This document shows positions 47,801-58,789 of a stretch of DNA of 64,000 nucleotides, in pieces. Origin of the DNA: Cinnamomum chago (Eukaryota > Streptophyta > Magnoliopsida > Laurales > Lauraceae); NCBI GenBank assembly GCA_038049695.1, contig CP142452.1:110409001-110473000 (forward strand), read 5' to 3'. Numbering within the stretch: position 1 is the first letter of the stretch; each line of letters begins with the position of its first letter. A model generated the notes under the pieces. That model was not told where the DNA came from. It was given only the letters and a program-made list of their open reading frames with translations, and ran no database searches. The translations under genes and the position numbers were made by a program.

Positions 47801-50246
47801 AAGGTGGGGATACCCTGAGATATATATATATATATATTTATTACCATTGAAGGTGTACTTGATAAGATCGGATGGTTGAAGACTCTGATTATAGAGGAGA
47901 CTTTAAGTCAAATGAGTCACTTCATTTCGTCATGAAAACGATATCAAGGGAGAGCTCACTTGTGCCTCTATACCAGAATAAAAATGGTGAGGTGGGAAGA
48001 AACATCTGGCAAATGTCAGAGACTTGTAAGACGTGGTTACTTGCCATGTTCTTGTGCTGAATGAAATGACAACCAAACTAGAAGCAATGGCCAACCAAAT
48101 TTTTTTTTTTTTGAACTATGATGTGTCATCTTACTATGGTAAATGCTGCTGCTATTTGGAGTGTTGGTGATAATACCCATGTTCATGTTCAGCTGGAAGG
48201 AGGTGATGGTGAACCCAATGCACTTGAAGTGTCGAAGTGTTGGTGGACTCCTATTTGCCATCAGGGCTGAAAAGTGAAAGGAGAGAATGATGTTTATGAT
48301 GGACAACAAGGGCAGCAAGATGACAACTATATTGCTAGAGGAGACTGTACGACCTCTTGAAATGTCTGCAAAATGAATTGTCAAACCAGCGTGTTATGGG
48401 TATAGAAACTTGCTTAACACAATTTCATGTTTTCTTTGTCAGTTCAGCCAATGATGTTGAGCCATCTTCTTTTGGGAAAAGCAAAAGACCCCATGGAGTA
48501 GGTTCTGGCCATAAATGAGGAAATGAATGCTCGCATAAAATATGAAATATACGATCTTGTGCCTAGACCTGAGGACGTTAAACCAGTTAGATGTAATGGG
48601 TCTACTGGACAAAATGAAGGTGGATGAAAGTATTGGAAAAACTTAAAGACACTTTAGAAAGTACCATTTGAGCATATAAGAATGAAGTTGCGGGTTGCGG
48701 CTCATTTCCAGAAAATTACTTCTGAGTGGGGATGTCGAAACTAAAGAAATCTTTTGATTATTTTGAAGTTGTAGTTGGATTATGATGCAGCCCGATAGAA
48801 GTCTAGGGCCCGCAGGCCCCCTTGATGGATCATCTAATGGGGTCCACATGATCCCTGATTCAATTAGAGATCCCTATCCATCTAAATTAGTAATATCAAT
48901 TAGTTACTTAATAGGAATTGCTTTCTAAAATTCTAATTTGATTAGGAATAGGTATGTCACTAATTCCAATATTATGATTAGTTTTAGAAACATAATGTTC
49001 TATTATAAACAAAAGAGATATATAGTTTTTATCATGCTTATTCAATCAATAAACCATCGTGAGTTATTTTGGCGTATATAGTTTTGAGTGTTCTTTTGTG
49101 TGGAATCCCTTCATTGGATTCGATCAACCTCATTTGAGAGGTTGGCCTACTCAATCGAAGGTCCGGGGCTGCACCAGATTATTGCATGTAGAATAGGAAG
49201 TTAGCGGTGTATTTGAATTTAGAAAGTTAAGTTCATGTTTGAATTTGAGAAATTACTAGCGATTATTTGTCATTTGCTACGATAACTATATTCATCTGTA
49301 GTTAGTATGTTTGATTTTTTACAATCAAATTAATACATTTCCATTGAAACTCCTGACAGGCTTTATTTTGGTCTCTCTAATTTTTTGTGCCGTACTTCTA
49401 GGGTTGGTGTGAACTTAGGTTCCACTATTTGGTAAGCAAACTCTGTTGGTACTTGGAATTTATCGTTCTTCATTGTTTCAAACCATCGGTGAATATCAAT
49501 GTGATATTCAAGTGCATAATTATTAACGGGGATGGTTTGATCCAACAGTCTAGATCTATGATACCCGAATACTTGTACAAGCCCAATGTATTTGTATTGG
49601 ACCGATACGACACTTGCATTGGTACCTGATACTGCGCCGATACTTCTAGAGAACAAGTTTAACATATCCTACTTATGAAGTCCTTTATTTCATACAGTTT
49701 TTTTAATAGTTTTACTTCTCACCATAAACAGTGATAGAAAGGGACGAAAACAATGATAATTTCATTGATTAAAAAGTGATCTAAAGAAAAAATTAGGACA
49801 CCCGTAACTGTATCCATGTCCTAGATTTTCAAAAGTGAGGAGTCTTATCCCCAATTTCCGTATCAGTGTCTGCACCCCTATCTGTATCTGGGCATCATAG
49901 GTCCAGTCTTTCTTGCAGCTGATTGGGTTCAACCCAGACTTGAACTCTTTTAAGCATGAACTTGACTGAAATCTAAATATATATACACCATATGCCGACG
50001 TTCCGACCCAAACTAGTTTTCCTCGCTAGTTGTATGAAACTTGTATGAACCGGAGTTGATACACAATTTTTTGATATCGACAAATATAAGTTGAATATAT
50101 TGGACATTGTTATGAACATAGTACAATCTCTTTTCATTCCACTCACTTGAAAGAAATGGTAGAGGCCATCATGGTTTAGGGTAATTTCACCATGTCCAAG
50201 CAAAATGTTTACAACTCTACTCTTAGAGATGAACCATTTCAAAAAA

Positions 50247-50285
<39 letters not shown>

Positions 50286-53200
50286 CAATTTGGTATGTCA
50301 ATGTTTAGTTTGAAGGGAGGAAAAAACAAATGAGCAAATGTTCAATCTCTGGGTGGGATACTGGCTTGCTAGAGGTAGATGAATCCAATTTTACAAATTT
50401 GAATCATTTCACTCTATAATCCAATTTTATTAAATCAAATTTCATGAACAAGTGCATAGAGATGGGTTCCTTTCAAATTTCCACGTGTTAATCATATTGT
50501 ACATGTTCAACGATCGTTAGGGATTGCAGGGTAGAGGTTATAGAAGCAAAAGAAGTTCTTTATTGATTGCAAGGCAAAAGTTGATCATCCTAGTATCCAC
50601 TAGTGAGAAAAAGGCAACCCGACGAGAGTCAATCATGTTAACCTTGATGGCATCCACATTAGCACTCGGATTGCAACTATCAGCAACACCACCGCTAGTG
50701 GTAGCGAAGGAGCTATGGGGGACCCGTTCGTTCATCAAGGAACGCTTCTTTCAAGAAGGGCTCTCTCCGGAGGAGGCAGTGGCCCGGATCAAGCAAACGA
50801 CCGAGGGCCTTCATGCAATGAGACCCATGTTGGAGACCATGTCATGGAGATATGTCATCTTCTACATCCGCCTCAAGTCTGCATACCTCTCCTCCGACTT
50901 GAACAATGCACTCCGTACTTTGCCTGAAAGTCCTCGTCGGACATCTTACGTCAAGATTGCCAATGAGTTGGTCGATAACATGGCTGAGGTATATATTTGC
51001 ATGTGCACCTCTCTCTCAACCCTCCACTTTTTCTCCTTACCGTTTCATTTGTTTTTCTTTGCTTCAAGTGCTTATTGGTCTTACTTCCTGATGACTCCTA
51101 CCTCTTAGCCAGCTTCAATGTCTCCCACTTCTATTTTACTTAATATCTATCAAACCTTTACAAGAAAATTGACACCTACGACCCAACCAAACACCTTCAT
51201 TGTTTAGTCAACTCGGCAACTAAGTAAATGCATAGAAGGGGTCATAGTACTTGCCTCATATTTCGGAGTAAATATTAGCCACTTCTAGAATGGGCTTTAT
51301 TTGGCTATCAAGTCCGGTCGGACTTTTAATTAGCGGGCTATTCTAGGCCCGAGTCCTGCCTCTGCTTTATAAATAGATGGGTAGGATGGGCTTGGGCAAG
51401 CCCACATGTTAGATGTAGTAGATGAGTCCAAATGGAATTTTGTTTTTCAGGAACCCATGTAAAGAGAGATCTATTCAAGTGAAGTGAGAAATTGATTATA
51501 TTAAAGCTTCTTTTTTGGCAGTTGGATTACTACGTCCGTACACCAAAAGTATATGAGTCATATCTATACTATGAGAGGACACTCAAATCACTGGATGACT
51601 TGGTTGCTCTACTCGCCTAGTAAGGAGGTGCTGGATTCCATTAGCCATCAAGTGGATATGTCGCGTGCCTTTTCACATGCAATGATCTTTATGTTTCCAT
51701 TCCATGGTCATGTAATCCTTCTCATTCCAATAAAATTTTAATTTGATGGGTGTAAGAACCGAATTTTCTTCCCTTTTTTGAAACAAGTTCTATGTAATGT
51801 ACCTATGTCGTCATTAATTAAATGCTTAGCGCTAGAAATTTCTAAAATATATGTAATGATGATCTAGAAAGAAGACAGAGTATTGAAGTGCTTGACACTA
51901 TGGGGCTGATGATCTCTGGAAAAAAAAAAGGATTTCTTTTTAACCGCCTTTGCTTGAAGTAACACTGTAGGGGCCCATCTTTCAAGTGTGTATATAAAGA
52001 TATATTTCTAATACGTAATGGTTGGACTTTTCTTCGATTTTGCTATTAAAATTACTCTTTTAGTAATGCCATATAGTTGAGAGATCAGGGTGACTACTGT
52101 ACGTTCTGAGCTAGGCGTTGGGTGCTAGAGGCACTAACATAGAAGCACCAACATCCGTCAGGGAGGCTAGCACTAATGCCTCCCCTGAACTCTCTTGGAG
52201 GTGGGGTGGCCTCATTTTGGGGTTTCCGGGATTCTCGACTCTCCAACTAAATCTCTAGCTATCAACAAGCTTCAAGAAAGAAGTCTTGAAGAGCCTTGAA
52301 GAGCTCAAAAAATCTCAATAAAAAACCCTAGTAGAAGAATGCAAAGAAACTTGGAGATCAAAGCCAAGTTGAATACTCTTGGATTCTAGTTTCTAGATCC
52401 TAGAAAAGTGGGAGTCACGAGATGTTCCGTAGACTTCACTCTTTATTGAGATTGTTTCCCGCGTTGTCGCCTATGGACAAGGGTTTAATTTTCAATGCCG
52501 GTCTTCGTATTGATCTGAAGCAGGATGAGTTGGTGCTGCTTGTCTGGTTTGCGCCACTCGTGCTAGACCAATATGGGTTTACCGGTTTTAAAAGATCACA
52601 CAAAAAATTAAGAAATCAAGAAAAATTAATAAATAATAGGATAATGATAAACAAGTGTGAATTTAATACATAGTTGTATAATAACAGAGATATTTCATTA
52701 TTGTTAAAGCTAATGCTATGTTTTTTGATAAATGATCAAATTTTATGTCACCCAAAAAATAGAAAAAAACAAGACAATGAAAACTCCAACGAATAAGGAA
52801 AAAAAACACCTAAAAGAACGTATACATCAAAAGTAATAAAAGTGTGAAAAACTCATTCCTTGACAAGACCGTCTGCCATTGAATTAGCCCTCTTAAAATA
52901 TGCTGGGAAAAAAACACCCATATGAATTGAAACATCCTGCACCTCCTCCATCCAATCCGCCAGCCTCGAAGGATGAATAACCTTCCTAGAACCCCATTGG
53001 ATAAAAGAAAAGGAATCACCTTAGAGGATAGGATTAAAACCTCCCATTCTACACAACTCATGAGATCCAATCAGAAGAGCCAACAATTCTGCTTCATTTG
53101 CATATGAAGAATTAACCGGTCCTGAAATCTTTTTAATAATGTTTCCATTCCAATCTCTGACGGCACTAATGATACCTCCTCGTTGAACACTTTTGAACAA

Positions 53201-56200
53201 AACTACCATCAAAGTTCAATTTAAAAAATTCTTGGAGGAGGATGGTTCCACACTAATCTTTGCACAATTCCAGGACACCAACACCCTTTTAAAATACATG
53301 CCCTAGTCCTATTAAGATCTTCCAGAGAGATACCAACAAACTCCTTTTAATTACACACCCATTCCAATATAGTCCAAACAATGGACTCAACAATCTCCTC
53401 AATAGATTTCCTCTTGTTTCTAAACAGTCTACTGTTCCTCTCCAATCAAAGCTTTCAAACAGTAGTATAAAGAACTAACTTCCACAAGATATTACCACAA
53501 GCAACCTTACTTCGCAAACGCCATTGCAGAAAAAGATCTTCCATAGTCCTAGGCATAACTCAACTCATATCAAAGAATTCTAACATAGCAACCCAAACTA
53601 TATAAGCAAAATGATAATGATATAACAAATGTACTGTTTCCTCATCCTTTAAACACATAGGGTACCCATTTACTGTAAAATGATTTCTTCTTCGCAACAC
53701 TGTCAATAGCCATAATTTTATGCTGCCTCGCCACCCAACAAAAGACCAATACTCTTGGTGGAACAGAGGGATCCCAGAAAGATTTCCAATTTTCTCGTCT
53801 ACTAGAACTGTTAGTCAAAACATTATAAAATGACTTATTAAAAACTGACCTTTTGCATCAGGTTTACAAAGCCTTTCATCAGCTCTGCCAATTGACAAAT
53901 ATACCTTGTCAAGAATGCTAAGTATACCAGCAAGGTCAAAACTTCCATGTCGGTCAAGTTCCTCCGATATGAAAAATCCCAAACTTTGTTTCCACCAGAA
54001 CCACAGATTCTCAATAACAAATATTAGTTTGGGAACTAATTATTCAACATAAACTGCCCACACTACTAATCATGCCAGGATCTAACATGATGACCATCAT
54101 GAACCCCATAACGAATCCATGGATCAAAGTTCCCCTGAACAGAAATAACAGACTTCCATATTGTAGAAACCCTATAATCCTGGCTCGGAATACACCAACC
54201 ACCATTACCCAACTTATATTTACACAATAAAAGCCGCCTCCAAAATCCCTAACCTGGCTCCCCCTCCCTCCATAACTACTTTCCCAACAAGGCTTTATTT
54301 ACCTTATCAATAGGGCGAATACTCAAGCCACCTTGAACCAAAGGTTAACACACCTCCTCTCATTGAACCAAATGATACTTCCTTTTTTCAACAGTGTCAT
54401 TTCAAAGAAATCGCGCTAAATTTTCTCAATCCGGCAAGTAGGTCATAAAAGGATCATTGAATACATACAAAGAAACTCAGTGAGGTAAGTAGAGTCAACT
54501 CAGTGACTTGGAGAGTCAACTTGGGCTATTGAGTTATTTAATATTTTAACTTGGGTGTGGAGTCATCTTGGTTTTGAATGATACTGTTTCATCCTTACAT
54601 TGGTAACAAGTTCGCATACTTTTGTAAAGACTTGTAGATCCTTTAATATAATTTATCATTACTGATAAAAAAAAAAGATAGATCAATGCATATCAACTTA
54701 AAGACAGTGACTCAACTTAGAATTGAAATGTTTAAACATGGTTGAGTCTTGAGTCTTAAGAAGCAACTAGCTAAATCATATGTGGACCATCAAACAATCT
54801 TAACAGCCTTGATATTGGTTGTTTAAAGATTATATGTGCTCTACACATGCTCTAATTAGTCCCATTGTCAATTAAATATTTGCCAAGCATATGTAATGGA
54901 TAAGGGGAGCGACCATCATTGATTCCAAAATTTCTTATTGTACTAAAACATAGATAGTACTTCCTTCTGGTGAAACATATTTGGTAATAGAATTCATATT
55001 GTTTGAATTATTAACTTCATCTATGAATAGAGACCTGAAGTCAGATATGGAAGAGTAATGACATCGCAAAGAAAAAAATAGAGAGAGAAGTTCAAAGAAT
55101 TCTCATTTCATTAGGTGGATGGAAGAAAGTGTTTGTTTCAAGAAAACTCAATTGGAAGAGTTCATGGATCAATTAGTAGCGATGCAAGGAAGGAAAAGGA
55201 AGAGGTGAACAGTGCTGCTTATTGTAATAGCAGGTGAAGGAGATTTCTCATCCTTTTATTTTGGGCAAATGCCTTGCAATGGCTATAACATGGTTGTCAC
55301 ATCCCTTGTGAAAAGGTTAAAAACCATGGGGGCTTGAACAATGGGGAGTCCATTATTTTAGTATTTGTGCACTTCCTCCTTTTGTTTCATTGACTGAAAA
55401 TATGGTACACATGACATTCATTTACTGCAATTTTATGCTTAGGGCCACTTAATGAAGAGAGATTAATGGATTGTTGATTTTACTTTGTTGATATCCACTT
55501 ACAAAAATTCTCTCCAAACCAATTGGTGGGACTGTCCAAAGGATTTATCTTTAGAGTCCGGGTCCTCTGAGGTTTGGACTCACAACAACATCATGAGACT
55601 CCTTAGCGGAGCCAACTTGTGAAAAATCTAAATGGCTTAACCCCCATATTTATGGGCCTTCACACAACTCTACTGCTGTGAATTTTGTGAAGGCTCATAA
55701 ATATGTGGGGCACTTATTTTGAGTTGTTGTGACATTATATAATTTGGCCTTACTAAGTACTCTCATGAATTTATCTATGTGCACGCACGTGCAGTTTGGT
55801 ATGTTGATCTTTTGTTGTGGAAAACAAGGGGTTTGTCACTAGGAAAACAAGCTCTTGGAGGAACACTGGTAGGCTTTGGATAAACAAATCCTTTCATTTC
55901 ATTGAAATGGGTACCATTTCACTCGATAATCTAATTTTATCAAATCAAATATTTTGTAGTAGAAGGAGATGAGTCCATTTCAAATTTGGTCAATGTGCTA
56001 TCATAGTATGCATTTTCAGCAACAATCTTTAGGAATTGCAGAATCGAAGCTATAGAAGCAAAAGAGGTTCTTTATTGAAGACCACTGCTCTTCCACAATG
56101 GCCTCTTCTGGCAGTTCTAGTTGAGCACGTTCAGGGTCAAAGAGATTTTATAACCGAAAAGACAGTTTGGCATCTGAATGACCAAACTATAAAGAATGTC

Positions 56201-56863
56201 TGTAAGTGTTCTACTTGTCTTTACCCCTTTAGTTTTCTGAGTTATTAATTTATGATAGATGGTAGTGGGCAGGAATGAATTTATCATTGGATTGAAACTA
56301 GGAACTGCTATTGCAGATACCATGTATATCATGTTCACCTGTTGGGGATGCTGTTTTTTTGGATCCACCAAAGTAAGTCCTTGGGTCATCGGAAGCATGT
56401 CTTTATTCTTCACGAACTATTTTGCTCTTTGTTTCCTCTCTAGTACTAAAGATATCCATTGGATATAGGATCCATTCTATGATGGAGAACAGTATAGGAA
56501 AGATGGTGGAGATGGAACTGGAAATTGGGTTTATGAGAAGGTATGAGATTCCATCTCACTCTCACCTCATCCTTAAATAACGAATCATCCATCCATACTT
56601 TCATTCTACTGAAACTCTTTTTTTTTTTTTTTTTTTTGGACTCCATTCATGTGGCTGGCTGACCCCTGAAAATATTGAATAAACTCAACTGCGTACAACC
56701 ATCATGATAACTTGGCTGGTGGCTTTGTATTTCGTGGAAGCAGCAAGAGGACATTGAAGAGAGAGCAAGGGCAGAGCTATGGCGAGAGGAGCTGATTGAG
56801 GAGATCGAACAGAAGGTTGGAGGGTTGCGGGAGTTGGAAGAGGCAGGATCAAAGAGAGACTAG
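44673..56863 (+). CDS. PNSB4: PNSB4 (NDF6), chloroplast NDH subcomplex B subunit, 5 exons
   Basis: A subunit of subcomplex B of the chloroplast NDH-1 complex (cyclic electron flow around photosystem I), anchored in the thylakoid. Exons: 44673-44807, 56042-56201, 56317-56372, 56469-56540, 56744-56863; 180 residues (Arabidopsis about 174). Seen: transit peptide; FITEKTVWHLNDQTIKNV; a hydrophobic segment with YIMFTCWGCCFFGS; DPFYDG...GDGTGNWVYEK; and a charged C-terminal helix ARAELWREELIEEIEQKV then GGLRELEEAG. All splice sites are GT-AG and phases agree (0, 1, 0, 0). Intron 1 is 11.2 kb and contains the PNSL2 exons, a Copia fossil, SINE and LINE. Exons 2-5 are certain. The assignment of exon 1 rests on frame, on the N-terminal resemblance and on lack of another candidate. 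Confidence 0.85.
44808..46650. other. First part of NDH-locus intron 1
   Basis: AT-rich, with an ATT repeat (44850-44875) and a polypurine block 45258-45295. Short frames at 45600-46140 look like decayed repeat sequence. No alternative start exon for PNSL2 recognised. Confidence 0.4.
47756..47836 (+). mobile_element. Short SINE inserted in the Copia fossil
   Basis: 81 bp flanked by an exact 15-bp duplication TTTATTACCATTGAA (47741-47755 and 47837-47851). Contains GGGATTAGTCC (B-box-like) and ends in (TA)n. Size, duplication length and tail fit a 5'-truncated or very short SINE. Confidence 0.75.
48783..49176 (+). mobile_element. Solo LTR inserted in the 3' LTR of the Copia fossil
   Basis: 394 bp beginning TGATGCAGCCC and ending GGGGCTGCACCA, which are inverted-repeat-like TG...CA ends, flanked by a 5-bp duplication GATTA (48778-48782, 49177-49181). 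It lies inside sequence that continues the 3' LTR of the surrounding Copia remnant, so it inserted later. It is related in inverted orientation to 36470-36630. Confidence 0.85.
49400..50283. other. NDH-locus intron 1, central part
   Basis: A minus-strand frame ending at 49363 contains YALEYHIDIHRWFETMKND followed by KFQVPTEFAYQIVEPKFTP, protein-like but unrecognised. A (TC)n microsatellite is at 50250-50283. Confidence 0.35.
50284..50557 (+). repeat. Copy 1 of duplicated intron end, splice acceptor and exon start
   Basis: Aligns with 55795-56076. Best part: CATTTCACTC(T/G)ATAATC(C/T)AATTTTAT(T/C)AAATCAAAT, then CAAATTT, then TTAGG(G/A)ATTGCAG, then the coding start TATAGAAGCAAAAGA(A/G)GTTC and TTTATTGA. 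Similarity is strong over the last 170 bp and weaker upstream. It stops inside the exon, at the point where PNSL2-specific sequence begins. Confidence 0.75.
50530..51620 (+). CDS. PNSL2: PNSL2 (PsbQ-like, PQL), chloroplast NDH lumenal subunit; start exon probably 44673-44807
   Basis: A PsbQ-like subunit of the lumenal part of the chloroplast NDH complex. Exons 50530-50988 (acceptor ATTGCAG|GGT) and 51522-51620 (stop TAG). Seen: GRGYRSKRSSLL shared with PNSB4; twin-arginine EKKATRRESIM and a hydrophobic stretch ending before AKELW, a thylakoid-lumen (Tat-type) signal; then the PsbQ-like four-helix domain WGTRSFIKERFFQEGLSPEE, AVARIKQTTEGL, MSWRYVIFYIRLKSAYLSSD, and DYYVRTPKVYESYLYYERTL. An in-frame TAG (50518-50520) lies just before the acceptor, so no start is available upstream without splicing; with exon 1 the protein is 230 residues (family about 190). 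The intron after NMAE is retained, so this is not a processed retrocopy. No lesion seen in the frame. Identity is firm; use of exon 1 is inference. Confidence 0.87.
51729..51735 (+). terminator. Polyadenylation signal of the PNSL2 transcript
   Basis: AATAAAA 109 bp after the PNSL2 stop codon, followed by a T-rich stretch. It would end a short transcript inside PNSB4 intron 1. Confidence 0.55.
51740..52690. other. Intron/intergenic DNA after PNSL2
   Basis: No gene recognised. 52090-52260 is GC-richer and repeat-like. A short frame at 52422 begins MFRRLHSLLRLFP, superficially a targeting peptide, but leads nowhere. Confidence 0.35.
52690..54400 (-). mobile_element. LINE (L1-type) 3' remnant
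   Basis: Minus-strand pieces include LSIRPIDKVNKALLGK (about 54330-54285, end of the reverse-transcriptase domain), a zf-RVT-like stretch, and the RNase H segment GGIISAVRDWNGNI and NEAELLALLIGSHEL (about 53190-53060). The pieces lie in several frames with stops, so the element is an old 5'-truncated copy. It lies in PNSB4 intron 1 in antisense orientation. Confidence 0.75.
54401..55794. other. Last part of PNSB4 intron 1
   Basis: AT-rich, no known repeat or gene. The frame at 55131 (MEESVCFKKTQLEEF) ends at a GTGAAC donor-like site but in a phase that does not fit exon 2, and it lacks transit-peptide character. Confidence 0.4.
55795..56076 (+). repeat. Copy 2 of duplicated intron end, splice acceptor and exon start (PNSB4 exon 2)
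   Basis: Partner of 50284-50557. Includes the acceptor AATTGCAG before 56042 and the first dozen codons NRSYRSKRGSLL. In PNSB4 these codons continue into the conserved KTTALP segment, so this copy is probably the original. Confidence 0.75.
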
Positions 56864-58789
56864 TGGCATGCCTGTTTAATATGTGACCCTCTGTTGTCCA
56901 GTTGGATTTGTATATATCTCCAATTTATTGTTGTTGTTGTTGTTTTTCTGTGACCTTGTCCTAGGCCAAAAGTGTTAAAAGTTGGCGGGCATGATTGGAT
57001 CATAGGTTGAACAGCTAGGTTGCTCCCAATTGACCCGCATGTGTTAGATCCTGGCAAGCAAATATGTAGCGGCCCACCATTTAGATTCATTGGTCCACCA
57101 GTCGGGACCACTTTTATCTCGTCATCTTCTGCTTTTTTTTTTTTCCAAACAAAACGTATAGCAACATAAAACTGTATCGTTCTGTGCGGAGCAACATATA
57201 AAAGCCATAGAGATGAATAGATTATTGGGGGCTCCATGATATCCAGGATCTTCGCATTTACCAGAACCGAATTCTTTGTATGGGGGTTTTGATCATCTTC
57301 TTGATCATAAGACTCCTCACTAAATGAGGTGTCATGGGCGGCGACAAGCACCTTTGTTGCTCATCTTCACTTTCATTCACAAAGCCCACAAATAAAGAGG
57401 GTTAAAAGAGCTTTAGCAGAACATAAAATATATATATATATATATATTTCCTTTAAAAAAAAAAAGTTAAAAGAGACCCCTATCCAACCCCTGCACCTAT
57501 CTAATGCGTCAAAATGTCACCCTTGACAGAAGTCGAGAGTAATTCAGTAACCTCGTCCACAGAGTACTAACAAAAGAGGAGCTTCACGTGAAGGACTTAG
57601 GGCGAATTTGCTTGGGCTCGTTAAAATTCAAACATGCTTTTTTTAAAAGTAGCTTCCAAAATTTACTTTTTTTAAAGCAATTATTTAAGAGAGAATTTCG
57701 TTTGGTTAGTTAAATTTCTTCCCTTAATTTTTAAAAGGAAAAACATCCAAGATTGTTTGGTTTAACATACAGAAAGCAACTTTTAACTTATGAAAATTAA
57801 ATAGTTTATAATAACCCAATGCATTCAAATCATCCTAGTGCGTTCAAATCAAACTACCCCAATGCATTCAAACAAAACACACACCCAAGAAGACGACACC
57901 TTATAAACAATTGTTCGAGCATCTGAGCATAGGCGAGAAATCCAATATATGGGTCTTGTTTAACAACTTAACATCACATTGTAGTTGACCACCCACTAAA
58001 GAGCATGGGTTAATGATCTCGGCACATATATTAGGCCATGTAGTTATATTTCAAATGCTTATGGGTTTATGAAATATTGTCACTGGAATAAAACACTGAT
58101 ACTGTGAGTAAATACTACATTGTATTTGACCACCCAATAAAGTAAATCATAAAAATCTAATTAGAAGTACACACCTCAAATAAATAAATAGAAACATGAA
58201 AAATTAACCATTCAAAATCGGCTCCATATTTCAATTTATACAAAAACTAATGAAATTCATCTCACCATTAAGATCAATGGCAGATGCCTAAATGCATCAA
58301 AACCCCCAAATCTTTCTTGAACTACCGACCAATGCCACCTGTCAAGTCCCACGACCTTCTTCACCACCCACTTCAACCCAAACTCGTCTAATTATTTCCC
58401 ATCACCACCATTATCGTACAGTGCTCCTTTCACACCTCTCAAATTGGGAAAATCCACCATTGACAACACTCACAGCTTAAAGCATTTTCCTCCCAGATAC
58501 CCCACCCATTTATCTTTTCCATCCCATCTTGATTAATTCTCACAAATCAAAACAGGAAAGAGAGGAAAAAATAAAAATAAAAATAGAAGGAGATGGAGAG
58601 GGTACTTATAGGAAGAAGAAGATCATCTTCTTTCTCGTCATGGCAGGAAAAATCATATCAGAATCTACCGTTGATTAGTCGTGTAAGTGCCTAAAAATTA
58701 CGGACTTGGTTAAGAGATGATTAGGTTCTCAATTTGATTATTTGGGAAAAGATTAATCTCCTGAAACCTGAAAAGGAAAGCAGAGAAAT
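56864..58789. other. PNSB4 3' region and intergenic DNA
   Basis: Contains TTGTTGTTGTTGTTG (56928-56943), a (TA)n at 57428-57447 and AT-rich DNA. No gene recognised. A T-run (56618-56637) lies in the last PNSB4 intron just before. Confidence 0.45.

Larger units (their letters stand above)
46650..49400 (+). mobile_element. Copia LTR retrotransposon fossil in NDH-locus intron
   Basis: Related direct repeats at about 46680-46885 and 49190-49355 (shared TTCATGTTTGAATTTGAGA, then TTTACAATCAA and CATTTCCATTGAAAC) are probably its two LTRs. An eroded primer-binding site lies near 46988. Inside, in order: gag with a CCHC zinc knuckle (CYQCGKIGH, about 47305-47345), a protease/integrase region, and the start of the reverse-transcriptase region (about 48500-48750); the rest is missing. 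The element is heavily broken (many breaks) and old, as the LTRs differ at many positions. A SINE and a solo LTR have inserted into it. Confidence 0.75.

Noticed and set aside
52422-52673. MFRRLHSLLRLFP frame as an alternative first exon for PNSB4
   Set aside because: It looks like a targeting peptide but has no good donor in phase 0, and it does not align with the PNSB4 N-terminus.
55131-55210. MEESVCFKKTQLEEF frame as a PNSB4 first exon
   Set aside because: The donor-like site leaves the wrong phase for exon 2, and the sequence is not transit-peptide-like.
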